Counted from the stretch's first letter, positions 52,327 to 61,565 are shown. The stretch: DNA of 64,000 bases from Rhodanobacter sp. 7MK24 (GCF_014842995.1 NZ_JACYXL010000003.1:248001-312000), one strand, 5' to 3'. Notes: a model not told the origin generated them from the sequence alone. A program made the numbers and translations.

Positions 52327-52356
52327 ACTTCTCTTTTGGGCACGCAAAAGAGAAGT
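52327..52356. repeat. ACTTCTCTTTTG hairpin
   Basis: Perfect 12-bp inverted repeat ACTTCTCTTTTG / CAAAAGAGAAGT around loop GGCACG. It is part of a common family of intergenic repeats and not obviously a terminator. Confidence 0.7.
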
Positions 52357-52473
52357 GGCTCGGGCCGCGGCAGCGGCTCGAAACCGCTTTGTTACTTGCG
52401 GAAACCACACGACTTTAAAGAGCAATGCCCTCTCCCGCACGCAAGTGGAAGAAGGGAAATAAAAACGGCTACC

Positions 52474-54363
52474 TCAGTGCTTCGCTGCCAGTATTTCGCT
52501 CAAATAATCCGGCGTCCCCGCCACCCGCACCAGATGCGGATACCTCAGCCCGCCAAAGTAATCCACCGCATACGTCCGACTGATCCCATCCATCTCCGCC
52601 TGGATCTGGATCGGCCGCTTGTCCTTCTGCGCACGCACGATCGCGTCACGCAGGACACGCGGGGTATACGCATGCCCGTCGACCGCCTGCAGTTTCATCT
52701 CCGGCGCGAGTCCGGCCTTGAAGGCGGGCCCCTGCCACAGCACATCCATGATGTTGCCGTCGTGGTTGATGAAGAGGCCTACCGAGAACGTCTCGTCGAC
52801 ACCCGACGCGCTGAACTCGCTCTTGCCCACGTTCTCGACGGCGTTCTGGTAGCGCGAAGGCGTATCGGTGTAGACCAGCTTCCAGCCGCTCTGCTCGATG
52901 CCGGACAGCAGCGGCACCTCGTCGCCCACGCCGTCCATCCAGCCGTGCAGGAATTTCGCCCAGTCCCAGGGCTGCACTGCGTTCAACGCGGCGACGACGT
53001 CGTCGGAGGTGTAGGTCTGGGTGACGTAGCTGCCGTCGTCCTTGCTGAAGAAGCGTTGCGCGAAATCGTCCAGGGTGCGCTTGTCGTGGCTGAGCGCGCG
53101 GATCTTCGTGTCCACGGCCAGCCACAGCAGTTGGCCTTCGCGGTAGAAGTCGGTGCCACGGCGCCAATTCACCCAGCCAAGATCGCCGCCGTAAAGGAGC
53201 TGCGCGGCCCGGGTGGTGTCCGACAAGGGCCGCCATTCGCGGCCCGGACGATGCGCGAACGTCGCCGCGCGATAAGCCAGCGCATCGCGCCAGTCCTGTG
53301 CAGACCACAGGCCGCTGCGCGCGGTCAGCGCATCGCCCAGGTAGACGGTGAGACCTTCGTACACCCATAGCCCGTCGGCGATCTCGGGCTGCTCGAAATC
53401 GGGTTGCCACAGGCCTGCTGGACGCATGAACTTCCCGTTCCACGAGTGCGTGTATTCGTGCGGCAGCAGCGAGCCGTCGAGCATGAAGTGTTCGGGGTCG
53501 GCGAACATGTGCGAACCGCCGCGCGCGCGATCGTCGCTGGACTGGTGGTGCTCCAGGCCGCCGACCGAAGTGTGGTCGCTGAGCGTCAGCAGGAAGTGGT
53601 AGTTGGCGTAGTGGTGCGAATGGAACAGGTTCTGCGCTTGCACGACCAGGTTGCGGTAACCCTCAAGCTGTTCGGGCTTGATCTGCAGCGCGGCCTCACT
53701 GTCGCCCACCAGGTCGAGCCAGCGATGCACGCTGGAATCCGCCGGAGTGACGTCGATCTGCCGGAAATACTGGCCGGCGATCACCGGCGAGTCGACCAGG
53801 GTGTTGAACGGCACGGGCTTGAAGCGGATGCGTCCGCCATCGCGCGCGTCGGTCTCCAATGCCGTGCCGTAACCCCAAGTCGCCGGCATTTCCAGCGTGG
53901 GCCGGAACAGCTGATCCTTGGTTGGCTCGCCTGCACGGTACAGCGCCATGTGATCCCAGGTGAGATCCATCAGGTTCGGCGTGATCCGGTCCGTGTCCGG
54001 GATCTGGAAACGGATGTCGATGCTGCCGACTCCGGCCGGCACATCCAGGTGGAAAGTGAACATGTCCACGGGATCGCGCTGCCACGCGATGCGCCTGCCA
54101 CCGGCGCTGATCTCCAGACCCATCATCGCGCCAATGGGGCCGTCGGGCGCATGGTCCCCGGGAATGTACTTCGGGTAGTACAGCGTGAGCTTGCCCGGCG
54201 CGACAGGCATCGTCTCGTGCACGTAAAACACTTTCTGTGCCGGGTTGGGCAGGGTCACCGTCAATGCAACGACGTTGGCAGGAGCGTTCGTGTCGGCGTG
54301 CGCCGCGCAGGCTGCAGATGCGGCGAGCGCAGCTGCGCCCACCAGTGATGGCCATCGTTTCAT
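52474..54363 (-). CDS. M61-family (glycyl aminopeptidase-like) exported metalloprotease with PDZ domain
   Basis: 629 residues with a Sec signal peptide (VGAAALAASAACAAHA). The M61 zinc site is HEYTHSWNGKFMRPAG (HExxH, His ~302 and ~306), followed by YEGLTVYLGD supplying the third ligand region. The family GGLEH motif and a C-terminal PDZ domain (FINHDGNIMDVLWQGPAFKAGLAPEMKLQAVDGHAY) are present. These enzymes release N-terminal residues, mainly Gly or Ala, from peptides in the periplasm. It is divergent from the TonB receptor, and the shared intergenic region holds copy B of the LysR-type module. The start is 84 nt from that dyad, so joint control is possible. Confidence 0.9.
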   Translation of the reverse strand: MKRWPSLVGAAALAASAACAAHADTNAPANVVALTVTLPNPAQKVFYVHETMPVAPGKLTLYYPKYIPGDHAPDGPIGAMMGLEISAGGRRIAWQRDPVDMFTFHLDVPAGVGSIDIRFQIPDTDRITPNLMDLTWDHMALYRAGEPTKDQLFRPTLEMPATWGYGTALETDARDGGRIRFKPVPFNTLVDSPVIAGQYFRQIDVTPADSSVHRWLDLVGDSEAALQIKPEQLEGYRNLVVQAQNLFHSHHYANYHFLLTLSDHTSVGGLEHHQSSDDRARGGSHMFADPEHFMLDGSLLPHEYTHSWNGKFMRPAGLWQPDFEQPEIADGLWVYEGLTVYLGDALTARSGLWSAQDWRDALAYRAATFAHRPGREWRPLSDTTRAAQLLYGGDLGWVNWRRGTDFYREGQLLWLAVDTKIRALSHDKRTLDDFAQRFFSKDDGSYVTQTYTSDDVVAALNAVQPWDWAKFLHGWMDGVGDEVPLLSGIEQSGWKLVYTDTPSRYQNAVENVGKSEFSASGVDETFSVGLFINHDGNIMDVLWQGPAFKAGLAPEMKLQAVDGHAYTPRVLRDAIVRAQKDKRPIQIQAEMDGISRTYAVDYFGGLRYPHLVRVAGTPDYLSEILAAKH

Positions 54364-54446
54364 GCGTTTCCCCGTGCCTTCGATTGGATCGAGAGATCGC
54401 GAATGAAGCGCACGACGAGAAATTTTTCAAGCGCCAAACGACACGC

Positions 54447-54512
54447 ATAACCCGCAGTTATGGCGGTCCCAAGACTTTTCATTGGCGGCTCTCGCTCGCC
54501 GCGGACTACGCT
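54447..54512 (+). promoter_or_regulatory. shared LysR-type promoter module, copy B (TonB receptor; M61 divergent)
   Basis: Perfect dyad ATAACCCGCAGTTAT (54447-54461), 13 bp, CTTTTCATTGG (54475-54485), 21 bp, TACGCT (54507-54512). It is the only copy with a perfect ATAAC-N5-GTTAT (T-N11-A) dyad. The implied leader to the receptor ATG at 54761 is unusually long, about 240 nt. It contains a GC hairpin (54661-54668 with 54679-54686) and the 14-bp palindrome ATCGTCCGGACGAT (54688-54701). Confidence 0.7.
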
Positions 54513-54760
54513 CGATCAGCACTGTGGGCATGGAGGATGTCCGCTCGATGCGCATCGCTGCCAGACGCAGGGCGAACCCAGGGGACGCCAGCGCCGTGAC
54601 CTGCCGCGATGCCGCCACGTTTCGGCATCTCCACGCCCGCATTCGATCCGACGACACGCACGCGCGCCGCCCATTCTGGGCGCGCGGATCGTCCGGACGA
54701 TGGCACCCGCTTGCGAATCCAGTCGCGATACCCCGCGTTTCACCACAGTGGAGTGAATAC

Positions 54761-57700
54761 ATGAAGGGCAAATCCCAGCGCGTGATGCACCGTAACAACG
54801 TTCTCAAGCGCAAGGCATTGCCCCTTGCCATAGGCCTGCTGGCCTGCGGCGCTGCAGGCACGGCGTGGGCGCAGGCGACCAATGGCACCATCTACGGCAC
54901 GGTGCCGGTGGCACCCGGCGAAACCGTCCAGATCACCAGCGGTAGCGGCTTCAATCGCAGCATTCCGGTGAGCGATTCCGGCAGGTATTCGATCACCCTG
55001 CCGGTGGGCAACTACACGGTATCGCTGCTGCAGAACGGTCAGGTCGTGCAGACCCGCACCGACGTCACGCCGGTGGCGGCAGGTGCGGTGGCGGTCGATT
55101 TCACCTCAGCCGCCGGCGGCCCCGCGAACGCGGTCAACCTCAATTCAATCCGGGTCACGGCCAATACCACCCCGCCGATCGACGTGACCACCACCAACCA
55201 GGTCACCACGATCACCTCAAAGCAGTTGCAGCAGCTGCCGCTGGCGCGCAATGCCGAAGACATCGCCATGCTGGCGCCTGGCGTCAACATGGGCTCACCC
55301 GAGCTCGGCACCGGCCCGCTCGGCACGCCGATGAACGTGTTCGGCGGCGCCTCCACGGCGGAGAACGCTTACTACGTCGATGGCATGAACACTACCGAGG
55401 CTCTCAACAGCTCAGGCGGCATCGCCCTGCCCTATGGCGCCATCGACCAGCAGCAGACCTACATCAGCGGCTACGACGCCCGATATGGACGTTCCATCGG
55501 CGGCGTGATCAACCAGATCGGCAAGAGCGGCACCAATGATTGGCACTTCGGCGTACGCGCGCTGTGGCAACCAGCCAGCATGCGTGCCGACCCGGAAAAC
55601 CTCTACTACGCCAATCCGCTGCTGGCGGGCGACCCGGTCTACTCGCCCGGCGACTTGGCCGTGTACCGCAACGGCAACACCTCCGAGGAAAAGATCTACG
55701 ACGCCTACGTTAGCGGCCCGCTCATCAAGGACAAATTGTTCTTCTTCCTGAGCGCAGAGAAGGACGACAGCACGTATCGCAACACCTCGGAATTCGGCTC
55801 CAGTCCCACCACCACCATAACCAATGAGCAGGATCCGAAGTTCTACGGCAAATTGAACTGGAACATCAACGACAGCAACGTTCTGACCCTAAGTTACCTG
55901 CAGAACTCGCACAGCATGCAAGGCTCGATCTACAACTTCGATTACGACACATTGCAGACCGGCGCCTTCAACAGCTACAACCAAAGTTCCAAGAACGTAT
56001 TCAAGATGGGGGTACTGAACTACACCTCCTACATCACCGACGACCTCACGCTGAATGCCACCTTCGGCAAGATGCACGGCCAGTACTATTCCGTGCAGCC
56101 GGGCTACAACCCCACATTGCCGCACGTCGCTTACGCATCCATGCAAGATCCGGCTTTCGTCCCACCGGGCGGGGTCTCAAACTCGCAGTTCAACTCGACA
56201 CTCAACGACCCCGACCATCGCGAGTCGATCACCAACTACCGCCTCAGCCTCGACTGGAAGCTGGGCAATCATGACTTCCAGGTCGGTATCGACAACATCA
56301 CCTCCTACGATATCGACGACGGTTCCGTAGACACCGGCCCGGGTTACCAGTGGATATATGGCGAAAGCACGGCTGGCCAGCCCGTGTTCGGCACCAATCC
56401 AAACACTCCGCCCTATGTCGCCCCCTCCACCCAGTGCGCCGGCCAGACCTGCTATTACGTACAAAAGCACACCGACATCAGCGCCGCCACCGTACGCGTG
56501 ACGCAGCGTGCGCAATACATCATGGACAACTGGCAGGTCACCCCGAACCTGCTGCTCAACCTCGGCATACGCAACGACCAGTTCGTGAACTACGATGCCT
56601 CCGGCGTGCCCTACATCCGAGAAACCAAGCCGCAATGGGCACCGCGTCTGGGCTTCAGCTGGGACGTGCACGGCGATGCATCGCTGAAGGTGTTCGGCAA
56701 TGCCGGCCGCTACTACCTATCACTGCCGACCAATGTGGCCTTGTCCATTGCCGCCCCGGTGACGAATGCCGGCATCTACGGCACTTACACCGGCATCGAT
56801 CCGGTGACCGGTGTGCCGACCGGTTTCACGCCGCTGCCGCAGAATCCGTCTACGGGTGTGTCGATCGACAGCGAATACGGCCAGGCCAAGGATCCGCGCC
56901 TCTCTGCCGCGAGCAATGCCAAGGCCGAGTTCTCCGACAACTACGTGCTGGGCCTGCAGCAGCAGTTCAACATGTTGGGCACGAACTGGGTGTTCAGCGC
57001 CACCGGCACCTACCAGCGCATGAACCGCATCATCGACGACTTCGACGACGAGCAGATCGAATGCGCGGCCGGCCGTGCGCAGGGCTACTCGTGGATGACG
57101 CCGCAAAACTGCTCCAATTACGCGCAGAGCCTGGTGCTGATCAACCCCGGCGTAACCAATGATATCTGGATGCTGTCACCCAACGGTGCCGCCGTGCCAG
57201 TGACGCTCACCGGCGCCGACCAGGGCTTCCCGAAGGGGCCGGAGCGGCGCTACTACTCGCTGGACCTGTCGCTGGAACACGCATGGGACGGCAAGTGGTT
57301 CGCCAAGTTCGATTACGTATTCTCGCGCAACTGGGGCAATGACGAAGGTCCGGTGAGTACGTATTCGCAACAGGGCGGCTCATACGAATCCATCACCACC
57401 GCCTGGGACTTCCCGGAGCGAATGCAGTATTCAGGTGGCGTGCTTCCGAACAATCGCCCGCACCAGTTCAAGATCTTCGGCTCCTATGCGCTCACGCCGG
57501 AATGGACGGTCGGCGCCAACCTGTACATCACCTCGGGCACGCCGGTGATGTGCCGCGGCGGCTATGGTCCAACCCAGGAACCCCTGCACGGTTCGCACAC
57601 CTATTATTGGTGCGGCGGCATCCCTGTACCACCTGGTTCGCTCGGCTACACCCCGTGGGTGCATGACGTCGACCTCAGCCTGGACTACAAGCCGAAGTGG

Positions 57701-57874
57701 GCACAACAGAAGCTCGACTTCAATCTCGCAGTGTTCAACGTGCTCAACGACCAGACGACGATCTTCTACAACGACTTCTACAGCACCACCTCCACGCCCA
57801 ACCCGGACTACGGCCGCGTGCAGGACACGTACAACCCACGCTACGTGCGTCTTTCGGTTGCCTACGATTTCTGA
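54761..57874 (+). CDS. TonB-dependent outer membrane receptor (Oar-like, CarboxypepD_reg N-terminus)
   Basis: 1,037 residues. Signal peptide (LPLAIGLLACGAAGTAWA), an N-terminal Ig-like carboxypeptidase-regulatory domain (GTIYGTVPVAPGETVQI ... GRYSITLPVGNYTV, ~40-125), then a plug domain (TTITSKQLQQLPLARNAEDIAMLAPGV, AYYVDGMNTTEALNS, YGRSIGGVINQIGKSGTNDWH). A large 22-strand barrel ends in RYVRLSVAYDF. Oar-like receptors take up or bind peptides and other oligomers by TonB energy. GTGGAG precedes ATG 54761. Promoter copy B upstream links it to dgcN-gltS and ggt, so gamma-glutamyl peptides or poly-glutamate are candidate substrates (inference). Confidence 0.92.
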   Translation: MKGKSQRVMHRNNVLKRKALPLAIGLLACGAAGTAWAQATNGTIYGTVPVAPGETVQITSGSGFNRSIPVSDSGRYSITLPVGNYTVSLLQNGQVVQTRTDVTPVAAGAVAVDFTSAAGGPANAVNLNSIRVTANTTPPIDVTTTNQVTTITSKQLQQLPLARNAEDIAMLAPGVNMGSPELGTGPLGTPMNVFGGASTAENAYYVDGMNTTEALNSSGGIALPYGAIDQQQTYISGYDARYGRSIGGVINQIGKSGTNDWHFGVRALWQPASMRADPENLYYANPLLAGDPVYSPGDLAVYRNGNTSEEKIYDAYVSGPLIKDKLFFFLSAEKDDSTYRNTSEFGSSPTTTITNEQDPKFYGKLNWNINDSNVLTLSYLQNSHSMQGSIYNFDYDTLQTGAFNSYNQSSKNVFKMGVLNYTSYITDDLTLNATFGKMHGQYYSVQPGYNPTLPHVAYASMQDPAFVPPGGVSNSQFNSTLNDPDHRESITNYRLSLDWKLGNHDFQVGIDNITSYDIDDGSVDTGPGYQWIYGESTAGQPVFGTNPNTPPYVAPSTQCAGQTCYYVQKHTDISAATVRVTQRAQYIMDNWQVTPNLLLNLGIRNDQFVNYDASGVPYIRETKPQWAPRLGFSWDVHGDASLKVFGNAGRYYLSLPTNVALSIAAPVTNAGIYGTYTGIDPVTGVPTGFTPLPQNPSTGVSIDSEYGQAKDPRLSAASNAKAEFSDNYVLGLQQQFNMLGTNWVFSATGTYQRMNRIIDDFDDEQIECAAGRAQGYSWMTPQNCSNYAQSLVLINPGVTNDIWMLSPNGAAVPVTLTGADQGFPKGPERRYYSLDLSLEHAWDGKWFAKFDYVFSRNWGNDEGPVSTYSQQGGSYESITTAWDFPERMQYSGGVLPNNRPHQFKIFGSYALTPEWTVGANLYITSGTPVMCRGGYGPTQEPLHGSHTYYWCGGIPVPPGSLGYTPWVHDVDLSLDYKPKWAQQKLDFNLAVFNVLNDQTTIFYNDFYSTTSTPNPDYGRVQDTYNPRYVRLSVAYDF

Positions 57875-57894
57875 GCCATGCATGGCCTCCCCAC

Positions 57895-57923
57895 GCGCCG
57901 GGCACTTGCCCGGCGCATTTTTT
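57895..57923 (+). terminator. intrinsic terminator after the TonB receptor
   Basis: GCGCCGGGC and GCCCGGCGC form a 9-bp GC stem with loop ACTT, followed by ATTTTTT (to 57923). It begins 21 nt after the receptor stop and separates the receptor from the TPR-sulfotransferase gene. Confidence 0.88.
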
Positions 57924-57986
57924 GATGTCGAACATCGCTCCTGGCGATTTTTTGCAGCCCGCGGACGACTTGTGTAGCTTGGTGGC

Positions 57987-59582
57987 ATGAGCAGCGAAAC
58001 CACGCATCCCTCGTCCCCGCCTCACGCAGTCGTCCAGTTGCTGGCACGGGCGCGCGCGGAATGGCAGCAACGGCAACCTGATGCCGCAGAGCGTTCTATC
58101 CAGCAGGTGCTGGCGCTCGCCCCCGGCAACGCGGACGCATTGCGGATGCTCGGAGTCATGGCTCAGCACCGCGGCGACCAGACCAAGGCCGTCGACTGTT
58201 TCCGGCGCGTGCTGCCGGTGTGGCCCGACGACTCCGACCTGCATGTAGGGCTGGGCATCGCGTTGCACGAACGCGGCGAGATCGAAGAAGCCTTGGCGCA
58301 CCTTCGGCGCGGCTGCGAATTGGACCCTGCCTCTGCATCAGCCTGGTTCAATCTGGGTGAGGCGCTTTGGCGGCAGGCACACGCCAATGAAGCCATCGGC
58401 GCACTGCGCCGCGCGCTCGAGCTCGTGCCCGCGCATCTCCCTGCTCGCCTGTCATTGGCCAAGGCGCAAGCCAGCCAGGGCCAGATCGATACCGCGGTGG
58501 CCGGCTTCCGCGAGGTGCTCAGGCGCGATCCGGGCAACGCCGAAGCGTGGTTCGGCCTGTCCAACCTCAATACCGTGCGCTTCGACGCCTCCGACGCAGC
58601 TCATCTGCGACAGGCATTGGCGCGTGGCGGGCAATCGCCCCGCCACCACGAACTGCTGGGTTTCTCGCTGGCCAAGGCCCTGGAGGACCAGGGCGATTAC
58701 ACCCAGGCCTTCGACTTGTTCCGGCAAGCCAATGCCTCGCGACGCAAGCGCGTGCACTGGGATGCCGCGGGTGAACGGAGACGGGTGGAGGCGATCCAAC
58801 GCATCTTTGCGCACGACACGCCAGCGCCGCTGGATCCCGCAATGGGCCGCGAAGCCATCTTCATCGTCAGCGTGCCGCGTTCCGGCTCCACCCTGGTCGA
58901 GCAGATCCTGGCCTCGCATCCCGAGGTCGAGGGCGCGAACGAGATCAAGGACCTGTCGCAGGTAATCGACGCGGAAACGCGCCGCCGCCACTCCGCATTC
59001 CCGTTGTGGACGCCGCACGCCAGCGCAACGGACTGGCAACGCCTGGGCAAGGAATACCTCGCGCGCACTGCGCAGTGGCGCAGGACCAAGCCGCGCTTCA
59101 CTGACAAGAGCCTGGTGACCTGGTATCTCGTGGGCGCCGCGCTGGCGATGCTGCCGTCGGCACGCGTGGTGGTGGTGCGACGCGATCCGCTGGAAACCTG
59201 CCTGGCGTGCTTCCGCCAGCTCTTCACCGAGCAGAGCAGCTTCACCTGCGATCTCGACGAGATGGCCGACTACTGCATCGACTTCATCCGCCTGACGCGC
59301 TTCTGGCTGGAGCGTTACCCGGGCCAGGTGTTCGATCTCGAATACGAGACGCTGACCGCCGAGCCCGAGCCGACCATCCGCCGCCTGCTGGATTTCTGTG
59401 GCCTGCCGTTCGATTCGGCCTGCCTGGACTTCCACAAAACCTCGCGTGCCGTGCTGAGCTCGCCCAGTGCCGCGCAAGTGCGGCAACCCATGCGCCGCGA
59501 TACCGCGCGCAGCGCGCGTTACGGCGACAAACTGGATGGCCTGCGCCAACGCCTGCGCAATGCGGGCGTATTGGCGGATTGA
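57987..59582 (+). CDS. TPR-containing sulfotransferase
   Basis: 531 residues. About six TPR units (residues ~15-230; LARARAEWQQRQPDAAERSIQQVLALAPGNADALRMLG is the first) precede a sulfotransferase domain. That domain has the PAPS loop FIVSVPRSGSTLVEQILASHPEVEGANEI (~292 on) and the 3'-phosphate motif ARVVVVRRDPLETCLACFRQLF. No signal peptide. This architecture is regularly found next to Oar-like TonB receptors in Xanthomonadales. The acceptor is unknown, possibly a surface or peptide substrate linked to the receptor. A terminator at 57895-57923 lies upstream, so it probably has its own promoter or receives read-through. Confidence 0.88.
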   Translation: MSSETTHPSSPPHAVVQLLARARAEWQQRQPDAAERSIQQVLALAPGNADALRMLGVMAQHRGDQTKAVDCFRRVLPVWPDDSDLHVGLGIALHERGEIEEALAHLRRGCELDPASASAWFNLGEALWRQAHANEAIGALRRALELVPAHLPARLSLAKAQASQGQIDTAVAGFREVLRRDPGNAEAWFGLSNLNTVRFDASDAAHLRQALARGGQSPRHHELLGFSLAKALEDQGDYTQAFDLFRQANASRRKRVHWDAAGERRRVEAIQRIFAHDTPAPLDPAMGREAIFIVSVPRSGSTLVEQILASHPEVEGANEIKDLSQVIDAETRRRHSAFPLWTPHASATDWQRLGKEYLARTAQWRRTKPRFTDKSLVTWYLVGAALAMLPSARVVVVRRDPLETCLACFRQLFTEQSSFTCDLDEMADYCIDFIRLTRFWLERYPGQVFDLEYETLTAEPEPTIRRLLDFCGLPFDSACLDFHKTSRAVLSSPSAAQVRQPMRRDTARSARYGDKLDGLRQRLRNAGVLAD

Positions 59583-59644
59583 GCGCGGCAAGCCGGAACG
59601 CATGAACTGAAATCCAGCCATCGGTGGGAGCGGCATGCGTGCCC

Positions 59645-59710
59645 ACAACCGCCGGTTATGCCCCTTGCGTGTCTTTTCATTGGAGTGGCCGTCGCACGCA
59701 TGGCTATGCT
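59645..59710 (+). promoter_or_regulatory. shared LysR-type promoter module, copy C (gamma-glutamyltranspeptidase)
   Basis: Dyad ACAACCGCCGGTTAT (59645-59659; identical to copy A over 15 bp), 13 bp, CTTTTCATTGG (59673-59683), 21 bp, TATGCT (59705-59710). Predicted transcription start near 59717 puts the dyad at about -65 and leaves a 22-nt leader to ATG 59739. Confidence 0.72.
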
Positions 59711-59738
59711 GCTGCGACATGGCGAGGAGACTGAACGG

Positions 59739-61565
59739 ATGTCCGACACCAGCACACCGCAGCCACAACGCGGAGCGGACCAGGCGGGACATAGGCGTCG
59801 CGTATTGCCGGAATGGCAACGCCACGTCCTGGCGACTGCGTTCGTCACGTGCTGCCTGCCATTGCACGCGCGCGATGCAAACCCGCCACAAACCGTCGCA
59901 ATGACCAGTGCGCCCGCCTCCACCCAGTCCGCGCTGAAGCAGGCGAAACCGGTCATCGCAAAACACGGCATGGTGGTCAGCGCGCAACACCTGGCCTCCA
60001 TGGTCGGGCTGGACATACTCAAGCGCGGCGGCAACGCCATCGACGCCGCGGTGGCGGTCGGCTACGCCGAGGCCGTGGTGCATCCCTGCTGCGGCAACAT
60101 CGGCGGCGGTGGCTTCATGACCATCCATTTCAAGGACGGCCGCAACGTCTTCCTGGACTTCCGCGAAAAGGCCCCGCTGAAGGCCACGCCGACCATGTTC
60201 CAGGACGCCAAGGGCAACGTGATCCCAGGGCTCAGCACGGACAGCTATCTCGGCGTAGGCGTGCCGGGCACGGTGATGGGGCTGGATGAGGCGCTGAAGA
60301 AATACGGCACGATGTCGCTGCAGCAGGTCATCGCGCCGGCGATCCGGCTGGCCGACGAAGGCTATGTGCTCGAACAGGGCGACGTGGACTTCCTGGACGA
60401 CAGCGCGGAGGATTTCGCCAAGTACCCGAACGTAGCGGCTATCTTCCTCGACCACGGCAAACCCTACGTGGCCGGGCAGCGCCTGGTGCAGAAGCAATTG
60501 GCGCAAACGCTGGAGCAGATCGCAAAGGGCGGCACCGATGCGTTCTACAAGGGGTCGATCGCCCGCAAGCTGGTCGAGGCGAGCGCGGCCAACCACGGCA
60601 TCCTCTCGATGAAGGATTTCGCCGATTACACCGTGCAATGGGACAAGCCGGTGCAGTGCGACTACCGTGGCTACACGATCGTTTCAGCGCCGCCGCCCAG
60701 TTCTGGCGGCGTCACCGTCTGCATGATTCTCAAGCTGGTCGAACCCTATGCGCTCGGCCAATGGGGCTATGGGTCGGTCAAAAGCCTGCACTACCTGGTC
60801 GAAGCAGAGCGTCGTGCCTTCGCCGACCGCAATACCTACCTCGGCGATCCGGCCTTCGCGCACAACCCAGTCGACCGGCTGCTTTCCGCCGGCCACCTGG
60901 CCGAAATCAGGGCCGGCATCCAGCCCGACAAGGCCACGCCTTCGTCCGATATCAAGGGCAGCCTGGGGCAGCCCGAGGGCACCCACACGACGCACTACTC
61001 GGTGATCGACAAGGACGGCAACGCCGTCGCGGTGACCTACACCATCAACTACCTGTTCGGCATCCGCCAGATCGCCGGCGACACCGGCTTCTTCCTCAAC
61101 GACGAGATGGACGACCTCACCGGCAAGCCCGGCGTGGCGAACGGCGCCGGCCTGGTGCAGGGCGTGGTCAACCAGGTCGAACCCGGCAAGCGCCCGCTGA
61201 GTTCGATGACGCCCACCATCGTGCTGCGCGACGGCAAGCCGTTCCTGCTGACCGGCAGCCCCGGCAGCGCGACGATCATCTCGACCACGATGGAAAGCAT
61301 CGTCAACGTGATCGATTTCGGCATGAACGTGCAGCAGGCGATCGACGCGCCGCGTATGCACCATCAATGGTATCCCGACGTCGTCTACATCGAGCCCGGG
61401 CTGGTGACACCGCAGACCCGCAAGGCCCTGGAGGCCATGGGCTACCAGTTCGAGATGCGCAAGGGGATCGGCGATGACGAGGCCATCCTTATCGATCCCC
61501 GCACCGGACTCCGGGAAGGCGCCAGCGACCCCAGAACGCCTGCCGGTCTGGCCGCAGGCTACTGA
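59739..61565 (+). CDS. ggt: gamma-glutamyltranspeptidase (glutathione hydrolase)
   Basis: 608 residues. N-terminal export signal after a basic stretch (HVLATAFVTCCLPLHA). The large subunit contains KRGGNAIDAAVAVGYAEAVVHPCCGNIGGGGFM. Self-cleavage is expected before Thr ~417 in THTTHYSVIDKDGNAVAVTYTINYLFG, and the small subunit has TGSPGSATIISTTMESIVNVIDFG with the oxyanion Gly-Gly/Ser region. It removes or transfers gamma-glutamyl groups from glutathione, gamma-glutamyl peptides or poly-gamma-glutamate in the periplasm, releasing glutamate. ATG 59739 with GAGGAG upstream is chosen; an in-frame ATG at 59658 lies inside promoter copy C and cannot be the start. Regulation is probably by the LysR protein at 48026-48931. 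Confidence 0.93.
   Translation: MSDTSTPQPQRGADQAGHRRRVLPEWQRHVLATAFVTCCLPLHARDANPPQTVAMTSAPASTQSALKQAKPVIAKHGMVVSAQHLASMVGLDILKRGGNAIDAAVAVGYAEAVVHPCCGNIGGGGFMTIHFKDGRNVFLDFREKAPLKATPTMFQDAKGNVIPGLSTDSYLGVGVPGTVMGLDEALKKYGTMSLQQVIAPAIRLADEGYVLEQGDVDFLDDSAEDFAKYPNVAAIFLDHGKPYVAGQRLVQKQLAQTLEQIAKGGTDAFYKGSIARKLVEASAANHGILSMKDFADYTVQWDKPVQCDYRGYTIVSAPPPSSGGVTVCMILKLVEPYALGQWGYGSVKSLHYLVEAERRAFADRNTYLGDPAFAHNPVDRLLSAGHLAEIRAGIQPDKATPSSDIKGSLGQPEGTHTTHYSVIDKDGNAVAVTYTINYLFGIRQIAGDTGFFLNDEMDDLTGKPGVANGAGLVQGVVNQVEPGKRPLSSMTPTIVLRDGKPFLLTGSPGSATIISTTMESIVNVIDFGMNVQQAIDAPRMHHQWYPDVVYIEPGLVTPQTRKALEAMGYQFEMRKGIGDDEAILIDPRTGLREGASDPRTPAGLAAGY

Larger units (their letters stand above)
51450..52473. other. 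1-kb intergenic region with repeats and no supported gene
   Basis: Short open frames exist but have no family motifs and poor starts. The stretch 51484-51590 is a degenerate run of GAGCTTCGAG-like words. From 51640 and again from 52300 it carries mosaic intergenic repeats of the CTTCTCTTTT...AAAAGAGAAG type seen throughout Xanthomonadaceae. REP hairpins and a 16-bp minisatellite are listed separately. Confidence 0.65.

Noticed and set aside
52082-53370. Open frames downstream of the minisatellite, including one of 399 codons
   Set aside because: They consist of intergenic repeats and the complement of the M61 gene; no motifs or credible starts.
58452-60638. 728-codon minus-strand frame over the TPR-sulfotransferase and ggt
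   Set aside because: No family motif; it crosses promoter copy C and two clear plus-strand genes.
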